Assembly: GCA_002335385.1 (NCBI GenBank)
Contig: DCVK01000014.1
Location: 1 to 38,117 of the forward strand
Direction of reading: 5' to 3'
Origin: Candidatus Aminicenantes bacterium UBA2190
GTDB taxonomy: Bacteria > Acidobacteriota > Aminicenantia > UBA2199
DNA length: 38,117 nucleotides
Below are positions 32,365 to 38,117 of this stretch, one piece after another. The notes under the pieces are model-generated. The model saw only the letters and a program-made list of their open reading frames with translations. It searched no databases and was not told where the DNA came from. Position numbers and translations under genes: made by a program. The number at the start of each line of letters is the position of its first letter. The first letter of the stretch is position 1.

Positions 32365-33200
32365 ACGCACGCGATGTTTTCAAGCCGTTCCTGATGAGGA
32401 TCGAGCAGGTAACCGAGGAAGCGCCCGACGTGCGCACCCTGCGCCTGGTGTTCCAAAACGAAGACGAAGGGCGGGGATTCATTTTCCGCACCGGCCAGTT
32501 CGGGGAGTACTCGGTGTTCGGGGAAGGGGAGTGCACCTTCTGCATCGCCTCGTCCCCGACACGCCAGGGCTATATCGAATGCACGTTCCGCAAGGCCGGG
32601 CGCGTCACATCGGCGCTGGCCGCCCTGGAGACCAACGAGATCGTCGGTTTTCGCGGCCCCTACGGCAACGTGTTCCCCATTGACCAGTGGCAGGGGAAGA
32701 ACCTGCTGTTCATCGCCGGCGGCATTGCCCTGCCGCCGATGCGCAGCGTCATCTGGAACGTCCTCGACCTGCGCGACCGTTACCGCGACGTGACCATTGT
32801 CTATGGCGCCCGCACCGTGGCCGACCTAGTCTACAAGCGTGAACTGCAGGAGTGGGCGGGGCGGGATGACGTGAAGCTGGTCACCACCGTCGACCCGGGC
32901 GGCGAGACCCCCGACTGGCAGGGCGAGATCGGCTTCGTCCCTGCCGTCCTCGACAAGCTGGCCCCGGCCAGCCATGACACCGTCGCTGTGGTCTGCGGCC
33001 CGCCGGTGATGATCAAGTTCACCTTCCCGGTGTTGGCCCGGCTGGGTTTCGCCCCGGGGGACATCTATACGACCCTGGAGAACCGCATGAAATGCGGCGT
33101 GGGCAAGTGCGGCCGCTGCAACACCGGCAAGTACTTCGTCTGCAAGGACGGGCCGGTCTTCACCTTCGCGCAGTTGCAGGAGATGCCGCAGGAGTATTAA
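32361..33200 (+). CDS. flxA: FlxA-like FAD/NAD(P)H oxidoreductase
   Basis: A 279-residue ferredoxin-NADP reductase-like subunit, the NADH entry point of FlxABCD-HdrABC. It has the flavin domain (FIFRTGQFGEYSVFG, FRGPYGNVFP), the nucleotide-binding domain (LLFIAGGIALPPMRSV, VVCGPPVMIKF), and a C-terminal 2Fe-2S motif ENRMKCGVGKCGRC as in PyrK and AsrB. It starts at ATG 32361, overlapping flxB. It is the last gene of the operon; a large inverted repeat begins three bases after its stop. Confidence 0.92.
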   Translation: MNARDVFKPFLMRIEQVTEEAPDVRTLRLVFQNEDEGRGFIFRTGQFGEYSVFGEGECTFCIASSPTRQGYIECTFRKAGRVTSALAALETNEIVGFRGPYGNVFPIDQWQGKNLLFIAGGIALPPMRSVIWNVLDLRDRYRDVTIVYGARTVADLVYKRELQEWAGRDDVKLVTTVDPGGETPDWQGEIGFVPAVLDKLAPASHDTVAVVCGPPVMIKFTFPVLARLGFAPGDIYTTLENRMKCGVGKCGRCNTGKYFVCKDGPVFTFAQLQEMPQEY

Positions 33201-33202
33201 TC

Positions 33203-33497
33203 CGTGACGCGTAACGCGTGACGCGTGACCCGGAAGAATTAAAATCCCAAATCACAAATTCCAAATTCCAATTTCCAAATAAATCCCAAGTTCCAAATTC
33301 CAATGACCCAAACAAAAATTAGGAGAAAAAACATGCAGGGATTCGATTAATCAAACCCCTGTCGATCGAAATATTGAAAAATTGGCAGCGCTTTTGATTC
33401 TATTATTGGAATTTGATTGGAGGCTGGTGCGAGTGATTTATTGCCTTTAGTCTTGTCTTGGGTTTCTCGCGTCACTCGTCACGCGTTACGCGTCACG
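33203..33497 (+). repeat. Outer inverted heptad arrays, CGTGACG word
   Basis: The left array is CGTGACG, CGTAACG, CGTGACG, CGTGACC (33203-33230). The right array is GTCACTC, GTCACGC, GTTACGC, then GTCACG (33471-33497), its reverse complement. The pair encloses a second, AT-rich inverted element. The whole 302-base gap between the convergent genes flxA and the permease consists of this structure; I see no convincing gene in it. Confidence 0.85.
33243..33422 (+). repeat. Inner AT-rich heptad element, CAAATTC word
   Basis: Repeated CAAATTC/CAATTTC units between 33254 and 33307 face TTATTGGAATTTGATTGG (33403-33420). The arms are less regular than the outer pair and much lower in GC than the coding sequence around them. 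Confidence 0.65.
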
Positions 33498-33502
33498 TAT
33501 AC

Positions 33503-35485
33503 TTATAGGTCCAAGCGGATCGGCATTGTCACCGAGGCGATCTCGTCCCAGTGCAGCTGGCGCTGGATGGCGAAGGCCGTCTCGTTGTGCAGCAGCTTGT
33601 GATAGAATTTTTCGCGGCGGAAGGCCAGCTTGCCGGTGAACACCGTCGAGCGCGGGAATTCCTTCTTGATGTCCTTGCACAGCTGCGTGGCCGTCTCGAC
33701 CACGTCGGTGCCCACGGCATAGCGATACTCGGCGGCGAAGCCCAGCCGGCGGGCCAGGTCGACATACTTCTGCAGGGTCGCCCGGGAAGCCTTCTCGAGA
33801 TTCTTCATCTCTTTGATGCCCTTGAACGATCCCGAGTCGACAACGGCCACCGATGCGAAGATGAAATTCCTGTAGAGGTTGGGAAAGTTGCGGATGACCG
33901 ACAGCACGGTATGCACGCCGAAGCCGTTGTAGGCGCTGACCAGCTGGATGGCGGTCATTTCCTGGGGGTTCGGCCGGTCCGTGCTGGACTTGCGGCTGGT
34001 GGAAATGTCCATCAGCAGCTCGTCGAGCTGGCGCACCGCCTTCGTCACGTTGGCGTAATGCCTGCGGATAAGGAAGCAGAGCGTGACCAGGGTGCCGGTG
34101 ATCAGCAGGGTCATCCAGCCTCCCTCGCGAAACTTCTCATAGCTGGTGACGATCAGGATGACGAAGCAGAGGACGAAGCCGACCAGATGGACCGGCAGGT
34201 GACGCATCCAGTCCTTCTCCCGGCGCCGGTTCCGAATATAGTACCTGGACATGCCCAGCTGGGAAATGGAAAACGTGAGGAAGACGTTGATGGCGTACAT
34301 GGTGACCAGGCTGGAGATCGATCCCTGGGTATAGAACAGGAGGAGGATCGAGGCGCCGCCCATGAGCAGGATGCCGTTGTGCATGGTCAGGCGCTGCGAG
34401 AGCGAGGCGAAGCGGTGAGGCAGCCAGGAATCGATGGCCATGTTGGCCATGATGCGCGGGCCGTCGATGAAGCCGGCCTGGGCAGCGACGAAAAGGATCG
34501 CCCCCTCCGACAGGATGGTGACCAGCGCCAGGGGGTAACCGATCGACCAGTCGCCGTACAGGGTATTGGCCAGTATCGAATTAAGGGTCTTGCCCTGGCC
34601 GGGAGCGACCTTGAAGAGCAGGTAGCAGAAAAAGAGGCCGCTGGCGGTGAAGGCCAGCGATACCGACATGTAGAGCATGGTTTTCTTGCCGGTCTGCACC
34701 TTGGGCTCGCGCAGGATCTGCATGCCGTTGGCCACGGCCTCGATGCCGGTGTAAGTGCCGCCGCCCAGCGAGTAGGCGCGGAGGAAAAGGGCCAGCATGC
34801 CCAATCCTCCGAGGCTGGCGAGGCCGGAGTTGAAGTCGGTCCGGATGCCGTGAACGACAGGGCCGATCTGCGGCAGGTGGGAGAGAATGCCGTAGCCGAT
34901 GAGGAAAACGTGGGTGATGACAAACAGGATGAAGATCGGCGCCAGAATGGTCACCGACTCCCTGACGCCGCGCAGGTTCAGCACGATGAGGAAAACGATC
35001 AAAAAAAGCTCGAACATGATCTTGGTTCCGTGCAGGTCGAGGGGCAGAAAGCTGAACAGGGCGTCGCCGCAGGCGGCGATGGAGACGGTGATGGTCAGCA
35101 TGTAGTCGACCAGCAGGGCGCTGCCCGACACGACTCCGGACTTGGGTCCCAGGGTGTGGGTGGCGACGATGTAGCCGCCGCCGCCGTGGGGGAAATGCTC
35201 GATGATGCGGGAATAGGAGTAGGAGATGATGAAGACGGTCAGTGAAGTGGCCAGGGCCAAAAAAACGGCCAGGTAGGTATGCTGGCCCAGGGCGCGGAAA
35301 GCCTCCTCCGGTCCGTAGGAGGAGGAGGAGAGGCCGTCGGCGCCCAGGCCGATCCAGGCCAGCAGCGGCACCAGCGAGAGCTTGTGGAAGATGGACGGGT
35401 CCTTGATATTGCGCGGCGCGCCGACCACTGTCTGGCGCACCTTTTCCAATAGCGAGTCTTGCTCGTCCGAGCCGTTTTGGGCCAT
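33503..35485 (-). CDS. APC-superfamily permease, KimA (YdaO)-like, probable K+ importer
   Basis: A 660-residue membrane protein with about 12 segments in residues 35-480 and a cytoplasmic C-terminal domain of about 170 residues. The start of the core, GLGADGLSSSSYGPEEAFRALG, closely resembles KimA, the high-affinity potassium importer of Bacillus first annotated as amino acid permease YdaO. Potassium is thus the preferred substrate, but an amino acid cannot be excluded. It starts at ATG 35485, behind GAGGAA. The predicted leader is only about 50 bases, too short for the c-di-AMP riboswitch that controls KimA in Bacillus. Confidence 0.8.
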   Translation of the reverse strand: MAQNGSDEQDSLLEKVRQTVVGAPRNIKDPSIFHKLSLVPLLAWIGLGADGLSSSSYGPEEAFRALGQHTYLAVFLALATSLTVFIISYSYSRIIEHFPHGGGGYIVATHTLGPKSGVVSGSALLVDYMLTITVSIAACGDALFSFLPLDLHGTKIMFELFLIVFLIVLNLRGVRESVTILAPIFILFVITHVFLIGYGILSHLPQIGPVVHGIRTDFNSGLASLGGLGMLALFLRAYSLGGGTYTGIEAVANGMQILREPKVQTGKKTMLYMSVSLAFTASGLFFCYLLFKVAPGQGKTLNSILANTLYGDWSIGYPLALVTILSEGAILFVAAQAGFIDGPRIMANMAIDSWLPHRFASLSQRLTMHNGILLMGGASILLLFYTQGSISSLVTMYAINVFLTFSISQLGMSRYYIRNRRREKDWMRHLPVHLVGFVLCFVILIVTSYEKFREGGWMTLLITGTLVTLCFLIRRHYANVTKAVRQLDELLMDISTSRKSSTDRPNPQEMTAIQLVSAYNGFGVHTVLSVIRNFPNLYRNFIFASVAVVDSGSFKGIKEMKNLEKASRATLQKYVDLARRLGFAAEYRYAVGTDVVETATQLCKDIKKEFPRSTVFTGKLAFRREKFYHKLLHNETAFAIQRQLHWDEIASVTMPIRLDL

Positions 35486-35543
35486 GGTTTTTCCTCGGTC
35501 GGCGCCGGACCGGCAGGGATTCCGGTCGGCTTCATTACGAGTT

Positions 35544-35573
35544 ATTTTACTCTTTCCCTGCCCCGGCTGTCAA
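35544..35573 (-). promoter_or_regulatory. Promoter of the KimA-like permease
   Basis: On the minus strand: TTGACA (35573-35568), an 18-bp spacer, and TAAAAT (35549-35544). The predicted start is near 35537. Confidence 0.65.
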
Positions 35574-35609
35574 ATCAACCCATGCGGAGCGCTGCCCTGG
35601 CGGTTTTTA

Positions 35610-35638
35610 TTGACAGCATTTTTCCTTTGTGGTACTCA
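35610..35638 (+). promoter_or_regulatory. Promoter of the DUF1566-like gene
   Basis: TTGACA at 35610-35615, a 17-bp spacer ending in TGG, and TACTCA at 35633-35638. It is divergent from the permease promoter; the two -35 boxes are 36 bases apart, so one regulator could act on both. Confidence 0.6.
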
Positions 35639-35683
35639 ATGGAGGGCCGCGGCGGGCCGCACTGCGGATAAGGGGGAAAACCC

Positions 35684-37642
35684 ATGGAAGAAGAACATCG
35701 CGAAACGCTGAAAAAGAAAATTCAGATCCTGTTCCAGCTCGGAAAATGGTCGGACGTGGCCAAACTTTGCGCATCCTACGGCGAGAAATTCGGCAAGGAC
35801 GTGGAGATCGACATGATCCGCTTCAAGAGTGAGCGCCACATGGGCGTGCCGGCTCCGACGCCGCCGGCTGAAGCCAGCAAGGACATGCCGGAAGACAGCG
35901 AGCCGTCCCTGCCGGCAAAATCCGTCACCGATCCCTCCATTCCCCTGATCTCCCCCGTGCTGGAGCCCGAATTGTTCGATCTGAGCCAGGAGGAGGACGA
36001 AGACGGCCCGAGCCTGCAGGCGGAAGACATTGACATCGGCGACCCGTTCGCCGCCGATGAGCTGGTTATCACCGATCCATTCGCTGTCGCTGAACCGGTC
36101 GCCGACAATCCCTTTGCCGGCAATGCGCCAGAGTTCCGCATGGCCCCTGAGCCGCCGCCGGTCATCGTCAAGGAGTCCCACGACGACCTGGAAATCGTTG
36201 GCTCCGCCGCCAACGAGCTGGAGCTGGATGAGCCGGAGGCACCCCCCTTCAGCCTGCAGCCCGGAGAAAACGAGCCCGATTTCAGGAATATCGGGGCCAT
36301 GACCCTCGATGCCGAGCCGGAGTTGATTCCGGCGAAAGCCGAGGCGCCGTTTCCCCCGGAACCGCGGCCCGAGCCTCAACCCGAGTCCGCCGCCGATGGG
36401 TACCCCGGGGCGGAGGTTGAAGCCCCGCTGCGCGCCCCCCGTTCCGCCAGCGCCGGTCCCGACAGCAGCGATGAGCCACTGAAGGAAAAAAGGGAGCCTG
36501 AATCGGTGCCGGCGAAGGCGGAGAGGCCTATGCCCCTTGGGTCGATGTTTGCGCCGGAGCCTGAAAAGGAGGCCCCGCAGGCAAAAAAGACGTTCAGCCT
36601 CAAGCCGCTGCTGCTCATTCTCCTGCCGCTCGTGGCCGCTGCCGCCTTGTGGCTGGCCCTCAGCGGCAGGCTGGATTTCTCGGGCGCCGAGGAACCGCCG
36701 GCCGAGCCGCAGCCCGTGGCCCAGCCGCCGGCCCGGAAAAGGCCGCTTCCGGCCAAGACGCCTCCTGCCGTTGCCCCAACAGTGCAGGATGCTGATCCCC
36801 GGGCGGAGGAGCAGGAGAAGGCGTTCGCCGAAAAGTTCCAGCAGGCGGAGGCGCTGAACCGGATAGGGGATCTGCTCAATGCCCAGGCGGCTCTGCTGGA
36901 GGCAAAGAAGATCAAGGTGACCGAGCCGCTGAGCCGGCTCGAGGAGGAGCTGTCGCGAAAGATCCGCGAAGCCGAAGCGCTGGCCAAGGCCACGGCCGAA
37001 ACAAGCGCGAGCGACCCGGACAAGGAGGGCGCCGCGCTGGCCGAGGCCAGAAAGGCGGATACCATCGCCGGCTGGCAGGCTTTCCTGCGCGCTTTCCCAC
37101 GGAGCGAATCAACGCCCCTGGCCCTGGGGCGGATCTCCGTCCTGGAAAAAAGGGCCCAGGCGGACGCCCAGCAGCAGCTGCTGCGGCGGATCCAGCAGAC
37201 GCGGAAAATCAGTCCGCGCAGCGCCTACATGAATTTGAGTCCGGCCGATGTCGATGCCCTGGGCCGCCAGAGCGGCCGGCCGCCCGGCCAATTCGAGGCG
37301 CATGCCCACGGAGGTGCCACGGTGATGCTGGACCTGACCTCCGGGCTGATGTGGACCCTGTATAATAGGCCGATGGCCTACGACAAGGCCAAGTGGTGGG
37401 CCAACCGCCTCAGCGCCGGCTACAGCGGCTGGAGGCTGCCCACGGCCGAGGAGGCTTTGTCCCTGCGGCAGATGGACCGCGGCCATTATTCCGGGCTGGC
37501 CGGTTTCGCTGTCTGGACCGGCGATATGGTCAGCGACCAGCCGCGCACGGCCTGGGTGCTGAAGCTCCCTGAAGGCCAGTATCTGGCGAAGAAAAGCGAT
37601 GAGGTCAGCTATGTCTGGGCCGTGCGCAATGCCGTGAAGTAA
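35684..37642 (+). CDS. Single-pass membrane protein with C-terminal DUF1566 (Lcl)-like domain
   Basis: A 652-residue protein. Residues 1-55 form a small helical domain (LKKKIQILFQLGKWSDVAKLC). A long acidic Pro/Glu/Ala-rich linker runs to about 300. A single membrane helix lies at about 307-328, after basic residues. A helical, coiled-coil-like region follows (about 365-520), and residues of about 545-650 resemble DUF1566/Lcl domains (MLDLTSGLMWT, WWANRLSAGYSGWRLPTAEEALSL). The basic residues lie before the helix, so the N-terminus should be cytoplasmic and the DUF1566 domain external. It starts at ATG 35684. Function is unknown; a sensor or anchoring role is only a guess. Confidence 0.7.
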   Translation: MEEEHRETLKKKIQILFQLGKWSDVAKLCASYGEKFGKDVEIDMIRFKSERHMGVPAPTPPAEASKDMPEDSEPSLPAKSVTDPSIPLISPVLEPELFDLSQEEDEDGPSLQAEDIDIGDPFAADELVITDPFAVAEPVADNPFAGNAPEFRMAPEPPPVIVKESHDDLEIVGSAANELELDEPEAPPFSLQPGENEPDFRNIGAMTLDAEPELIPAKAEAPFPPEPRPEPQPESAADGYPGAEVEAPLRAPRSASAGPDSSDEPLKEKREPESVPAKAERPMPLGSMFAPEPEKEAPQAKKTFSLKPLLLILLPLVAAAALWLALSGRLDFSGAEEPPAEPQPVAQPPARKRPLPAKTPPAVAPTVQDADPRAEEQEKAFAEKFQQAEALNRIGDLLNAQAALLEAKKIKVTEPLSRLEEELSRKIREAEALAKATAETSASDPDKEGAALAEARKADTIAGWQAFLRAFPRSESTPLALGRISVLEKRAQADAQQQLLRRIQQTRKISPRSAYMNLSPADVDALGRQSGRPPGQFEAHAHGGATVMLDLTSGLMWTLYNRPMAYDKAKWWANRLSAGYSGWRLPTAEEALSLRQMDRGHYSGLAGFAVWTGDMVSDQPRTAWVLKLPEGQYLAKKSDEVSYVWAVRNAVK

Positions 37643-37651
37643 GCGCTGTTT

Positions 37652-38117
37652 ATGAAATACGTCGGGGCTCATGTCAGCGCGGCCGGGGGGGTGGAGAATG
37701 CGCCTCTCAACGCCGGGCGCATCGGCGCCCGGGCCTTTGCCCTCTTCACCAAGAACCAGAAGCAATGGCAGGCCAAGCCCCTGCAGGCGGCCAGCATCGC
37801 CGCCTTCAAGAAGAATCTGGCCGGGTCGGGCATCGCCCCCCGCCATGTCCTGCCCCACGACAGCTACCTGATCAACCTCGGCCACCCCGACCCGGAGCAG
37901 CGCGAGAAGTCGCTCCTGGCACTTCTGGATGAAGCCCGCCGGGTCGAGCAGCTGGGACTCTCCTTCCTGAACTTCCACCCCGGCAGTCACCTGGGGGAAT
38001 TGAGCGACGAACAGTGCCTGGACCAGATCGCCGCCGGCATGAAGCGGGTCCTGCGCGAGACCGACGGCGTCACCCTGCTGGTGGAGGGCACCTCGGGGCA
38101 GGGCCATCACGTCGGGC
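37652..38117 (+). CDS. nfo: Endonuclease IV, 3' truncated by window end
   Basis: The first 155 residues of an AP endonuclease that cuts DNA at abasic sites, using three zinc ions. The N-terminus KYVGAHVSAAGGVENAP and FALFTKNQKQW are diagnostic. Metal-ligand stretches are visible as LPHDSYLINL and NFHPGSH, and LLVEGTSGQGHH matches the usual LLENTAGQG region with Gly where Asn is typical. It starts at ATG 37652, 9 bases after the previous stop, with a poor ribosome-binding site. It runs off the end of the window. Confidence 0.93.
   Translation, partial: MKYVGAHVSAAGGVENAPLNAGRIGARAFALFTKNQKQWQAKPLQAASIAAFKKNLAGSGIAPRHVLPHDSYLINLGHPDPEQREKSLLALLDEARRVEQLGLSFLNFHPGSHLGELSDEQCLDQIAAGMKRVLRETDGVTLLVEGTSGQGHHVG

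Noticed and set aside
33417..33602. Small plus-strand ORF crossing the repeat into the permease gene
   Set aside because: It has no ribosome-binding site, covers an inverted repeat and antisense permease sequence, and resembles no protein.
35486..35543. c-di-AMP riboswitch before the KimA-like gene
   Set aside because: The predicted leader is only about 50 bases, too short for a ydaO-type riboswitch, and no matching motif is seen.

Overview
The window is GC-rich, densely coded DNA with no rRNA, tRNA, CRISPR array, insertion sequence or prophage that I can see. A secretin (PilQ-type) C-terminus and several lipoproteins point to a Gram-negative cell envelope. A complete HdrABC-FlxABCD electron-transfer operon, a TrpB2-type tryptophan synthase and a lysine 2,3-aminomutase point to an anaerobic, probably fermentative bacterium. 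Gene content and the style of the intergenic repeats suggest an uncultured lineage such as Aminicenantota (OP8) or a relative. That placement is inference and has not been tested.

Layout. 1-2553: end of pilQ, two lipoproteins, a TPR protein and a small Roadblock-like protein. 2594-5137: alpha-glucan phosphorylase. 5342-8068 (minus strand): def-fmt-rsmB operon with a consensus promoter, bracketed by two inverted copies of a hairpin repeat. 8362-11167: mutL and mutY; MutY ends in a complete Nudix box. 11252-17964: phosphate island with a DUF47-Pit low-affinity unit, then pstS-pstC-pstA-pstB1-pstB2-phoU from its own promoter. 18013-23029: lysine 2,3-aminomutase, two ATP-grasp ligases, a GNAT acetyltransferase and CorA. 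23207-24665: standalone trpB2 behind a short Trp-rich leader ORF. 24801-26438: YgiQ-type radical SAM protein. 26535-33200: hdrC-hdrB-hdrA-flxD-flxC-flxB-flxA. 33503-35485 (minus): KimA/APC-type permease. 35684-37642: membrane-anchored DUF1566-like protein. 37652-end: start of endonuclease IV.

Three things stand out. (1) The two adjacent PstB ATPases have lost complementary motifs. PstB1 has no Q-loop Gln and no H-loop His but keeps LSGGQ; PstB2 keeps Q and H but its signature reads LSLEQ. An obligate heterodimer would have exactly one consensus and one degenerate ATP site, which I do not know for a phosphate importer. (2) Most of the longer intergenic gaps carry four-unit tandem arrays with a 7-bp period, usually facing an inverted array of the same word. 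The word differs from gap to gap but the two arms match within a gap, so architecture rather than sequence is conserved. (3) trpB2 is preceded by a 25-codon ORF with three Trp codons within seven and a C-rich, G-poor stretch after its stop, which looks like tryptophan-responsive attenuation.

Promoters are easy to read here (TTGACA-like, 16-18 bp spacer, TAnnnT-like -10, often with an upstream TG). Two genes, def and ygiQ, and the trp leader appear to start at or within a few bases of the predicted transcription start, which suggests leaderless mRNAs.
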